Shown: in pieces, positions 33,548 to 40,975 of the stretch
Numbering within the stretch: the stretch's first letter is position 1
Layout: the number at the start of each line of letters is the position of its first letter
Program-made: the position numbers and the translations under genes
Notes under the pieces: model-generated
Seen by the model: the letters and a program-made list of their open reading frames with translations, nothing else
The model's database searches: none
What the model was told of the DNA's origin: nothing
From: Oscillospiraceae bacterium
GTDB taxonomy: Bacteria; Bacillota; Clostridia; Oscillospirales; Ruminococcaceae
Assembly: GCA_017550285.1 (NCBI GenBank)
Contig: JAFZPP010000050.1
Location: 1 to 64,000 of the forward strand
Length of the DNA stretch: 64,000 nucleotides
Direction: 5' to 3'

Positions 33548-34924
33548 TTATTCAGCAATTTTTTTCAGAATTTGCAGATTATGGGTTGTATTGCGTTCTG
33601 CATTTGAACGTGATCTATCAGAAACAAGAAACGGTTGCAATTTTTCCCTGATAGGGTTTACAATATCTTCTGCTGTACAATTTGGTTCTTGTTTAAAGTG
33701 TATTTTGCAGAATTCATGTGAGACTTTTATTTTGTCAGCATATGCATTAAGCACGGCGTTTACGTCTTTTGCTTTTAAAAACAAGCATGATTCATTATAG
33801 TAGTGAAAATCATAATACGGGTCTGTTTCATCAAATATTGTCAGGCATTCAGGCGCAAAAAAGAACAAAAAGCGTATCGCTGAATCAGCATCAGACACTT
33901 TGTCCAGTTCCGGCATTAACCATGTCATTGCGTTTTCCAGCGCTTTTTTGAAACAGGCTTGCACTTCATCCGGATGCTCCATATCGGGAATCGGACACCT
34001 GCTCATTGCAATTTCTTGTACTCTGCTGTAATCACTCGGTAAAGCCCTGCGATAATAGAATCCAGTATGCATCAGCCAATGTCCGACTTCCGATTTCAAA
34101 TCTTCCGAAAAATCCAGTTCTTTCCGATAGATCGTAGCAATTCCACCAAGTACGCCAAATGTACCACTGAAGCCATCCTTTATGATTGCGATCACATGAA
34201 TAAATTCATCATTTACAATTCGGATGAAATAAGGTGATTTATTTTTGACTTCCCGAAATCCGAGTGGTTTGAGCGCTTCTGCAAAATAATGCTTGATTGC
34301 TGCATTGAAAGAAGCCTTTTTTTTGTTTTGAGTCGTATCTTTTTTGAAAAACAAAAACACTGTCTGCTCATCTTCCGCAGCTTCATCAGCAGAGAACAGT
34401 ATATTTTGATCGTCCATTCCGATCATGGGCGCAAGCTCTTTCAGGCTGTCCTCCACAAAAGTATTGTCTTCGTTTTGTATGTCTGAAAACTGTTCCCATG
34501 TAGTGCCGCTGCTCAAAAATGGCTTCCAGAGCTCTTCAGACGGCTGCGGAATATCATCTCCGAAATAGTCATCTGCGCGCCCTATGATCAGCGAATCAGC
34601 CCTTTTTCCGCTTTTATCATACAAATCAAGTGTTGCACAGTCGCTGTCAATTACTGTCGTGTTGATACATACTGTGTGCAGCATTTTTGCAATTCTGCCG
34701 GTATCAGTTTGTGCAAACTGGTTTCCTTGCTCATAGGCGTCCGAAGTGACAGTCACCCATTTGCAGCCATCCGCAAATCTTAAAATATAAGAAATCTCGC
34801 TTTCATCGCTGTTGCAGATTGTATAACCTTCTTTCTTCATTTTTTGGCAGAATAGATTGGTAAATTGGCTAGGGAGAGAGATGATTGGCGTATAGATCTG
34901 TGTGGAAGAGAAAAACATTCCCAT
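33548..34924 (-). CDS. Cytoplasmic cargo protein of unknown function (possible partner of the dockerin protein)
   Basis: The 458 residues have no signal peptide or TM segment. The N-terminal part (1-150) is alpha/beta (FTNLFCQKMKKEGYTICN, WVTVTSDAYEQGN). From 185 on there is a second domain (FNAAIKHYFAEALKPLGFREVKNKSPYFIRIVNDEFIHVIAIIKDG). Proteins beginning 'F..al...L..lGF.k....f.R' include uncharacterised DUFs and some immunity-type families, but I cannot assign one. AGGAGG precedes the ATG, and a consensus promoter lies upstream. It ends 25 nt before the secreted dockerin gene and is co-transcribed with it, so an immunity-like role is possible but only inferred. Confidence 0.6.
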   Translation of the reverse strand: MGMFFSSTQIYTPIISLPSQFTNLFCQKMKKEGYTICNSDESEISYILRFADGCKWVTVTSDAYEQGNQFAQTDTGRIAKMLHTVCINTTVIDSDCATLDLYDKSGKRADSLIIGRADDYFGDDIPQPSEELWKPFLSSGTTWEQFSDIQNEDNTFVEDSLKELAPMIGMDDQNILFSADEAAEDEQTVFLFFKKDTTQNKKKASFNAAIKHYFAEALKPLGFREVKNKSPYFIRIVNDEFIHVIAIIKDGFSGTFGVLGGIATIYRKELDFSEDLKSEVGHWLMHTGFYYRRALPSDYSRVQEIAMSRCPIPDMEHPDEVQACFKKALENAMTWLMPELDKVSDADSAIRFLFFFAPECLTIFDETDPYYDFHYYNESCLFLKAKDVNAVLNAYADKIKVSHEFCKIHFKQEPNCTAEDIVNPIREKLQPFLVSDRSRSNAERNTTHNLQILKKIAE

Positions 34925-35016
34925 ATAAAGCCTCCTGTGTATTATTTGAATAATTGTTTGTTGTAGTTATATCATTTAAGAAGTTTGCATTCAAACGCCT
35001 TATTCTACTATGCTTG

Positions 35017-35045
35017 ATTATATCATTCCTGTGAACTGTTGTCAA
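35017..35045 (-). promoter_or_regulatory. Consensus promoter of the cargo pair
   Basis: On the minus strand, TTGACA, 17 nt, TATAAT, a perfect sigma-A consensus. A second pair TTGAAT-N17-TATAAC lies nearer the gene. Confidence 0.75.
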
Positions 35046-35192
35046 TGGACATTCCGGAGGATTATAGCTTTATGTATTCGTTTGCACCTATGATTTTAGA
35101 CTTATAAAATGAATCACTCCATAGCGTAGGAACTCAACATCAATAAGAATCGTGATATTATCCTGAAGAAAGAGCCGAAATAGTTTAGTCTG

Positions 35193-35325
35193 TTATGCAA
35201 CCCTACAAACTTTTCTCGAACATGAAAAAATCGTCCGTTTTGTGAGGATATATACGAGAACGCCAAACAGATTGCTCAATCCGAGACAGTGACAACAAGC
35301 CCGGATTATGCATCCCTACAAACTT
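35193..35325 (+). repeat. Two 20-bp direct repeats in a gene-free stretch
   Basis: ttatgcaaccctacaaactt (35193-35212) recurs at 35306-35325 with one change, 113 bp apart. The gap 34925-35546 otherwise has promoters for the minus-strand cargo, no convincing gene and no tRNA. Confidence 0.6.
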
Positions 35326-35546
35326 GTTTTGCAAACTGGAATAAAGTGCTGTTTTCTGTGATACCTCATGAGGGGTTCCACTGATTTCAGCTTTGGGACA
35401 TATGACAGCGCAATGCACAATACAATGCCGGCAGTTTTGTGCAGTCAGACAAAGTTTCGGAAACAGACTATTATTTTTCCGCGTTTCTGTAGGGCTGTAT
35501 GAGAGGCGGTTCTCTCAAATCAATCAAAATCTAGGAGGTCATCAAA

Positions 35547-35822
35547 ATGAAAAGAAGCCAGCAAGAAGTCATCGACCGCATCCTCGATCTTCTGACCGAG
35601 CTCGTCGATGACACGCCCGCCAATCAGCAGGCAGAAACCAAGCCCGTGGAAATGCTCACGATCAAGGAATGCACCGAGGCAGTCAAGGGCGTTTCCGAGC
35701 ATACCATCCGCAAACTGGTCGCGCAGGGGCGAGTCCGTTACATCCGTACCGGTGAGGGTGAGCGCGGCAAAATCCTGATCTGCAAACAGTCACTGCTTGA
35801 CTATCTGGGAGGTGGAAAATAA
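35547..35822 (+). CDS. Excisionase-like DNA-binding protein
   Basis: The 91 residues have a coil-like N-terminus (SQQEVIDRILDLLTELVDD) and a winged-helix MerR/excisionase domain (LTIKECTEAVKGVSEHTIRKLVAQGRVRYIRTGEGERGKILICKQSLLDYL). Such proteins bend att DNA for integrase-driven excision. AGGAGG is upstream of the ATG. It is 3 kb from the integrase. Confidence 0.8.
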   Translation: MKRSQQEVIDRILDLLTELVDDTPANQQAETKPVEMLTIKECTEAVKGVSEHTIRKLVAQGRVRYIRTGEGERGKILICKQSLLDYLGGGK

Positions 35823-35872
35823 CAAAGCACCTGCGACGGCAGATGCTTCATGTGTATTCAGTTGGGTAAGAA

Positions 35873-36697
35873 TTACGATAGTGTTATTCCGCAGCTCTCG
35901 TTATCTTTAACATACTGATTGATGATAAACTCTGCTGCTTCTTGTCCGCTTTCAAAATTCCACCGAATGGGGAATCCCTCTCGCTCACGCCGATGTGCGT
36001 AAGTCAGATGATAAATACGCCATAGTTCAGTTCCGTCTTTCCTCACCGACTGGAACAGCATATCATCATTCGCTTCGCATTTGTATATTGCATACACCTG
36101 ACCGTCAAAAAACGGATCATCGTCACCGAGTTCAAGCCTCAGTTCGGGAACAAAGACTGCTTCGCGTTTCTCTTCGGGCAGCATGAACCAGTTGAAATCT
36201 TCACCGAATTTATCTACACAGCGTTCCATGATTTCTTCCATTGACATATCGGCTGTGATCTTGATGCGGTTCTGTTCACGCAGGGAATCAGAAGCACCTT
36301 TTCCGAAATACCGTTCAAAATAATCATCGAACAGCAGTATTCCGGAACGCCGCACCATGACAGGATTGTCGCCGTTTGGCTGATAGAGGAGATCGCAGTT
36401 GAGGCGGTAAACTATCTGTTTCAGCACATATATCAACTCGTCAGTTGAATTGCAATCAGAATATGAAAAATATCGGAAGGAAAGAGAATGATTCACACGA
36501 ACACCATAGTCCTCTTCCAACCATTGCATCGTTCTTTCACTCAGCGAGAGAACAGATACCTTGATATGCTCGTTTATAAAACAGCTTTTGTTTGCAAACT
36601 CATTCGGGCTGGATGGGTATAACATCTGCATCAGCTCGATAAGCTCGGATGAACTATTAGCGTAAAGTCTGATATAATTTTCGACCGACATTTTCAT
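35873..36697 (-). CDS. Cargo protein of unknown function
   Basis: The 274 residues have no signal or TM segment. The N-terminus (ENYIRLYANSSSELIELMQMLYP) is helical and the C-terminal part (FFDGQVYAIYKCEANDDMLFQSVRKDGTELWRIYHLTY, FESGQEAAEFIINQYV) is beta-rich. I do not recognise it. The start is ATG 36697 after GGGGG; ATG two codons later is possible. A good promoter is upstream. It lies inside the mobile element, facing away from the mobilisation genes. Confidence 0.6.
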   Translation of the reverse strand: MKMSVENYIRLYANSSSELIELMQMLYPSSPNEFANKSCFINEHIKVSVLSLSERTMQWLEEDYGVRVNHSLSFRYFSYSDCNSTDELIYVLKQIVYRLNCDLLYQPNGDNPVMVRRSGILLFDDYFERYFGKGASDSLREQNRIKITADMSMEEIMERCVDKFGEDFNWFMLPEEKREAVFVPELRLELGDDDPFFDGQVYAIYKCEANDDMLFQSVRKDGTELWRIYHLTYAHRREREGFPIRWNFESGQEAAEFIINQYVKDNESCGITLS

Positions 36698-36721
36698 ATC
36701 ACCCCCACTGTTTACGATTCG

Positions 36722-36750
36722 ATTATATCATAGGTGCAGCAAAAAGTCAA
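36722..36750 (-). promoter_or_regulatory. Promoter of the 35873-36697 gene
   Basis: On the minus strand, TTGACT, 17 nt, TATAAT, 24 nt before the start codon. Confidence 0.7.
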
Positions 36751-36807
36751 ACCGAATACGATTCCAAATATCAAGTTGTATGCGATTCAAGGGTAAAACG
36801 CGCAAAT

Positions 36808-36960
36808 CCGGAGTATCCGTATACATTTGATTTTGATGGGTGTAGCAAGCAGAGAAAGAAACCGTATACTCCGGTTCTTTTCGGCGGCGGATATGGCGTA
36901 CCCCCTCGCCGAAGCGTTAAGATGCTATCAGCCCCTTAACGCATACCCCTGAGCAAATCA
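36808..36960 (+). other. Candidate transfer origin (oriT) region
   Basis: The 308-bp gap before mobC holds a ccggagtat/atactccgg inverted repeat (36808-36816 and 36866-36874) and a perfect gcgttaag/cttaacgc repeat (36914-36921, 36935-36942) followed by catacccctg, which loosely resembles nic regions of MOBP relaxases. The position upstream of mobC and the relaxase fits an oriT. The exact nic site is not determined. Confidence 0.45.
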
Positions 36961-37005
36961 ATCGCACAGGAACGACCACCAAAACTAACAGAAAGGAGAA
37001 TTTCC

Positions 37006-37344
37006 ATGAGAAAAACCAAACAGATCAAGCGCAAGGAGATCATTTTCGAGCCGGATGAATGGGCGCGGATTGAAGCAGAGGCCGCAAAGTTAAATCTTAG
37101 AACAAGCGAGTATATCCGCCGCATGGTGGTGAACGGTCAAATTATTCAGATGGATGTTTCCGGTATAACCCCACTCGTCAACGCGATGCGGACGATCAAC
37201 AACAATGTGAACCAGATCGCACGGAAGGCAAATGAAACGCACAGCATTTATGCGGAGGACATCGAAATTTTGAAAGGAGGTCTCAGCGAGATATGCCGAT
37301 TGTTAAGTCAGTGCCTGTCAGAACTACAGTGCAAAAAAGCCTAG
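37006..37344 (+). CDS. mobC: MobC-family mobilisation protein
   Basis: The 112 residues hold a ribbon-helix-helix start (KRKEIIFEPDEWARIEAEAAKLNLRTSEYIRRMVVNG) and the MobC signature NAMRTINNNVNQIARKANE. It assists the relaxase at oriT. AAAGGAG is upstream. It overlaps the relaxase gene by 52 nt. Confidence 0.88.
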   Translation: MRKTKQIKRKEIIFEPDEWARIEAEAAKLNLRTSEYIRRMVVNGQIIQMDVSGITPLVNAMRTINNNVNQIARKANETHSIYAEDIEILKGGLSEICRLLSQCLSELQCKKA

Positions 37345-38522
37345 CCTATATCCTGAATCCGGACAAGACTGAAGGGCTGTTATACACAGCCTCGATCAAC
37401 TGCATGACCGATGCCGCCGACGCTTATCTGAATATGAAGATGGTTTATGAGCTGTACAGCGGACACAGATTTGACGAACCCCTCCCGAAAACAGGGAAAG
37501 GGCGCGTGAAGGTGATTCATTACATCCAGTCATTTTCGCCGGATGAGAACATTACCCCGGAACAGGCACACCGCATTGCAAAAGCATTTGCGCGAAAGAC
37601 ATTCGGGGATGACTGTCAGGTCGTAATCGCAACGCATACCGATAAGCATCATATCCATACCCACTTCATTCTGAACACCTATTCAATCACGGGAAGACGC
37701 TTCTATGACAACTGGCACTCTCGCAGCCATATCCGGGAATACTCTGACCGTGTCTGTCAGGCGTTTGGCATTCAGCCGAATGAAAACAACGGGAAGGCAA
37801 AATCGACCAGCTATGCAGAATGGTACCACCGCGACAGGGGTACATCATGGAAAGATCAAATCCGGCAGGAGCTTGACCGTCTGGTGCCGGAAGTGAAGAA
37901 TCTCGAAGAATTATTCGGAATCATGGAGGAGCGTGGTTTCACTGTCCGGCGCGGCAGGCACCTGATGCTGAAAGCCCCGAATCAAAAGCGGGCGATCCGG
38001 CTGGACAATCTCGGTGACCTCTATTCGCTGGATTGTTTGTATATCCGCATTTTGTATCATACCGGTGAACTGCAAAAGAGTGAATACCTCTCCGATTGGC
38101 AAAAAGCCTATGGTTTGGTACTTGGGGAAACCGTTTCACTGAAACGAGCAAACACGAATCGTTCGCAATCGCCGGATATGCCGGGTATTCACAGGCTTGC
38201 AGCACAGCTTGCAGTCATCAACCGGGAGGGAATCCATTCGCTCGGAGAGGTCGAAGGGAAGTTACAGGCATACAAGGCGGAATGTATTCGTATTGCCGGT
38301 GAGATCGAAAGGCTTGACCACGCTGCGGATGATTTTGAAGAACAGCTTTCCGGACTACGGACACAATATGAAAAAGCGTATCAGTACTATGATGTATACA
38401 GCGATATTGTGCAGACCTACCGGTCATTTTCGCAGGGTGACTATATCTCCAAGCTCGTCCAGGAAGAACGCAAGCAGCTGGATGCCGAAAAGCCGCACAG
38501 GAAGAAGAATGTGTCGCTTTGA
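37293..38522 (+). CDS. Relaxase (MobA/VirD2-like, MOBP type)
   Basis: The 409 residues nick and lead the transferred strand. Motif I with the likely catalytic Tyr is SLAYILNPDKT (Tyr19), and the metal-binding HHIHTHFILN motif III is at 119-128. The C-terminal part is helical and coiled (ELDRLVPEVKNLEELFGIMEE, LDHAADDFEEQLSGLRTQYEKAYQYY). The start has AAAGGAGG inside mobC, so translation is coupled. No helicase or primase domain is fused. Confidence 0.9.
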   Translation: MPIVKSVPVRTTVQKSLAYILNPDKTEGLLYTASINCMTDAADAYLNMKMVYELYSGHRFDEPLPKTGKGRVKVIHYIQSFSPDENITPEQAHRIAKAFARKTFGDDCQVVIATHTDKHHIHTHFILNTYSITGRRFYDNWHSRSHIREYSDRVCQAFGIQPNENNGKAKSTSYAEWYHRDRGTSWKDQIRQELDRLVPEVKNLEELFGIMEERGFTVRRGRHLMLKAPNQKRAIRLDNLGDLYSLDCLYIRILYHTGELQKSEYLSDWQKAYGLVLGETVSLKRANTNRSQSPDMPGIHRLAAQLAVINREGIHSLGEVEGKLQAYKAECIRIAGEIERLDHAADDFEEQLSGLRTQYEKAYQYYDVYSDIVQTYRSFSQGDYISKLVQEERKQLDAEKPHRKKNVSL

Positions 38523-38555
38523 CGGCGCGGGCGGCGGGCGGAGATTAGAAAGTTA

Positions 38556-38584
38556 TTGACTTTAAACTACGAAAGTGGTATAAT
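38556..38584 (+). promoter_or_regulatory. Integrase promoter
   Basis: TTGACT, 17 nt, TATAAT, 37 nt before the 16-residue leader frame and 84 nt before the integrase. Confidence 0.75.
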
Positions 38585-38620
38585 GACAGTGATATATTCG
38601 CTGTCGGAAACGGAGGTTAT

Positions 38621-38671
38621 ATGAAACAGACAGTGAACACCGTCACAATCAGAAAGGTGGCGGTAAAATGA
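38621..38671 (+). CDS. 16-residue leader peptide before the integrase
   Basis: MKQTVNTVTIRKVAVK, preceded by GGAGG. Its TGA overlaps the integrase ATG (aaaATGA), so the integrase start appears translationally coupled to it. The sequence is Lys/Val/Thr-rich without attenuation-type codon runs. It may be a short coupling leader; function unknown. Confidence 0.5.
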   Translation: MKQTVNTVTIRKVAVK

Positions 38672-39861
38672 ATATTCAGGAACGAAGAAACAAGGACGGC
38701 AAGATTACATCTTACCGCATCCGTGTGTTCGACCATCGAGACACGCAGACCTATAGGCAGGTATTCCGCACATTGTCCATCAAGTATGATCCCACCAAGT
38801 CTGAAGCGTGGAACAGGAAAAATGCCGAGAAGCAGGGTACGATCTTTGAAAAGCAGATCGAGGAGCATACCATCAGCGATTCGCACATCACCTTTGACAG
38901 CTACTGCGAGTATGCGATCGGCATGAAAGAGCAGGCAGGGCTTTCGCCATCAACAATCTACAGCTATTCCGGATACCGAAAGCAAATTGCACCGTACATC
39001 GGGCATATCCAGTTGAAGCAGCTAACCCCTGCCACGATTAACAAGGCATATTCGGATATGCTCGCCGCGGGTGTATCCAAGGCGACGGTGTATCAGTATC
39101 ACCTGTTTATTCATTCGATGCTCGCAATGGCATTCAAAGAGAATCTGATTCCGCGCAACTACGCAAGTGCAGCAATGCCGCCGAAACGTGACCAGAAGGA
39201 AGTGAAGGCACTCAGCGAGGACGAAATCAATGCATTCTTTACAGCCTTGTATGCGGATAGCAAGCACTATATGTATCAGGTGCTGTTTAGCCTGATGCTT
39301 ACTACAGGATGCAGGATTGGTGAAATCTGTGCGCTGACATGGGACAACATCGACTTTGATACGAATCGCATTCACATCTGTCGACATTATGTCTGCTGCA
39401 AGAATGGCTCACGCATTATAGACGGATGCAAGACGAATGCCGGTGAACGTTGGCTCACAATGGACAAGGGTATAATGGATATGCTCAGGGAATACCGTGT
39501 GTTTTATCTCAAGAAAGCGGAGAGTTTCGGCAGCAAGTGGGATTATGAAGCAAATGCTGTGTTCTACGCTGAGAAGCGATACGGCGGTTTTATCAATCCA
39601 GACACAGTAAGGGCATTTCTGCAACGCTTCACTAGGCAACACGGTTTGCCGAGGATTCACCCGCACATGTTTCGTCATACATCTGTCAGCCTCCAGTTGC
39701 AGGCGGGAATCAGCATTGCAGATGCAGCAAAACGAGCAGGACATGCCCGACCGGATGTAACCCTGCGAATCTACTCTCATGCGTTGAAAAAGAACGATCT
39801 GCACTGCTGCGAGGCTGTCACGAAAGTTATGCCGAAAATGCCAAAGCGCGATGCAGGCTGA
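38668..39861 (+). CDS. Tyrosine recombinase (Tn916/phage-type integrase)
   Basis: The 397 residues hold an N-terminal arm-binding domain (1-70, ERRNKDGKITSYRIRVFDHRD), a SAM-like core-binding domain (75-165) and the catalytic domain with Arg216 (TTGCRIGEICALTW), HMFRH (His333, Arg336), His359 (AGHARPDVT) and Tyr369 (TLRIYSHA). All key residues are present, so it should be active. It catalyses insertion and excision of the element. The element's right end lies about 70 bp downstream. Confidence 0.95.
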   Translation: MNIQERRNKDGKITSYRIRVFDHRDTQTYRQVFRTLSIKYDPTKSEAWNRKNAEKQGTIFEKQIEEHTISDSHITFDSYCEYAIGMKEQAGLSPSTIYSYSGYRKQIAPYIGHIQLKQLTPATINKAYSDMLAAGVSKATVYQYHLFIHSMLAMAFKENLIPRNYASAAMPPKRDQKEVKALSEDEINAFFTALYADSKHYMYQVLFSLMLTTGCRIGEICALTWDNIDFDTNRIHICRHYVCCKNGSRIIDGCKTNAGERWLTMDKGIMDMLREYRVFYLKKAESFGSKWDYEANAVFYAEKRYGGFINPDTVRAFLQRFTRQHGLPRIHPHMFRHTSVSLQLQAGISIADAAKRAGHARPDVTLRIYSHALKKNDLHCCEAVTKVMPKMPKRDAG

Positions 39862-39927
39862 AAGATACGAAAAGCTGCGATAACTCTATCTTCCGGTATC
39901 GTTCAGCAGCGTAAAAATTGACCGATT

Positions 39928-39937
39928 GTTGACCAAA
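39928..39937 (+). other. Candidate right attachment core
   Basis: gttgaccaaa, identical to 31568-31577, lies 67 nt after the integrase stop. Confidence 0.3.
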
Positions 39938-39991
39938 GCACAGAAATGAACGCTGAAGCCACCCGAAAAGAGCGTATTTTCGCGGAAAGGC

Positions 39992-40116
39992 TTGAAATTT
40001 GCGGCTTTATATGCTATAAGCGGGTAGAACCCGCCGCCGTTTTCGCTCCCATGCAGTACATTATGTTATTTTTTCGCTGCTCTCCCATTGAAATTTGCAG
40101 CTTAATATGCTATAAT
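39992..40116 (+). repeat. Intergenic repeat copy D with tandem promoter boxes
   Basis: TTGAAA-N17-TATAAG (39992-40020) is followed by the palindrome gcgggtagaacccgc (40020-40034), a 50-nt stretch, and a second TTGAAA-N17-TATAAT (40088-40116). The two promoter copies share 20 of 29 or more bases. The same layout (promoter relic, palindrome, promoter) is seen before the MFS gene at 3.6 kb. Confidence 0.7.
40088..40116 (+). promoter_or_regulatory. surE promoter
   Basis: TTGAAA, 17 nt, TATAAT with an extended TGC; 33 nt before the surE start. A duplicate with TATAAG lies 96 nt upstream. Confidence 0.75.
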
Positions 40117-40149
40117 AAGGCATCCGCAATCTATGGAGGAGAGAATCCG

Positions 40150-40866
40150 ATGCGCAGAATACTAATCACGAATGATGACGGCATCACCGCAGACGGTCTG
40201 ATTCGTCTGGCGGCTGCCGCACAGAAATACGGCGAGGTCTGGGTTGTTGCACCGGACGCACAGCGCAGTGCCGCCTCGCACAGCATCACCCTGCATTCCC
40301 ATATCGACGTTTATCCGCATGATTTTCCGGTCGCCGGCGTGCATGCATTTTCTTGCAGCGGCACACCGGGCGACTGCGTCCGCGTCGGCAGCCTGAATGT
40401 CATGCCGCAGAAGCCGGACGCCGTGCTCTCCGGCATCAATTACGGCTACAATGTTGCGTCGGATATCCAGTATTCCGCAACAGCAGGCGGCGCATTTGAA
40501 GCAGCATTCCAAGGGTATACGGCGATCTCGCTCTCCGAGCAGGCATGTCCCTGCCACGAGGTCACGGATGCATTTCTCGATCAGATTCTCGCGGAGCTGA
40601 TTGACCGGCACCCCGATACCGGTCAGATCTGGAATGTCAATTTCCCGGGCTGTCCGCTCGCCGAATGCAAAGGGATTCTCAGAGACCGCAGGGTCTCGCG
40701 CGGCATGTTCTACCGCGACCATTACAATGTAACGGCGAAGCTGCCGGACGGCGGCATCCGGTATATGATTGAAGGCGACTACAATGAGGATGCCGAACCG
40801 GAGACAGATTTCCGTGCCGTGGTCGAGAATTATATTTCAATCGGCATTGCAAACAATATCGGATAA
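40150..40866 (+). CDS. surE: 5'/3'-nucleotidase SurE
   Basis: The 238 residues dephosphorylate nucleoside monophosphates with a divalent metal. Signatures are ILITNDDGITADGL (metal-binding DD), VVAPDAQRSAASHSITLH, SGTPGDCVRVG and LSGINYGYNVASDIQYSATAGGAFEAAFQG. The ATG at 40150 has GGAGGAG upstream; upstream in-frame ATGs have none. A bidirectional terminator follows. Confidence 0.95.
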   Translation: MRRILITNDDGITADGLIRLAAAAQKYGEVWVVAPDAQRSAASHSITLHSHIDVYPHDFPVAGVHAFSCSGTPGDCVRVGSLNVMPQKPDAVLSGINYGYNVASDIQYSATAGGAFEAAFQGYTAISLSEQACPCHEVTDAFLDQILAELIDRHPDTGQIWNVNFPGCPLAECKGILRDRRVSRGMFYRDHYNVTAKLPDGGIRYMIEGDYNEDAEPETDFRAVVENYISIGIANNIG

Positions 40867-40910
40867 CATGAAACGGGGCGTCCGCATCAGGCGGATTCCC
40901 GTATCAAAAA

Positions 40911-40946
40911 TGCCCCGAAGTGCGTTACACAGAGCACTTCGGGGCA
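40911..40946. terminator. Bidirectional terminator
   Basis: A perfect 13-bp stem (tgccccgaagtgc and its complement) with A-run upstream and T's downstream, between surE and the convergent acyltransferase gene. Confidence 0.9.
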
Positions 40947-40975
40947 TTGCTGTTTTCGCAGATGATCGGGCGAAA

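Larger units (their letters stand above)
31568..39937. mobile_element. Integrative mobilizable element, about 8.4 kb (ends inferred)
   Basis: It carries excisionase-like, mobC, relaxase and tyrosine integrase genes in one direction and three cargo genes in the other. Base composition of the 31.6-35.4 kb part is visibly AT-richer than the chromosome. There are no conjugation (T4SS) genes, so transfer would need a helper. The ends are inferred from the gttgaccaaa repeat and the composition change; the left end lies beside carD and the right end beside surE. Confidence 0.65.

Noticed and set aside
35203-35418. 71-codon minus-strand frame in the AT-rich gap
   Set aside because: It spans both 20-bp repeats, has no ribosome site and no domain. 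It may be a degraded gene but cannot be supported.
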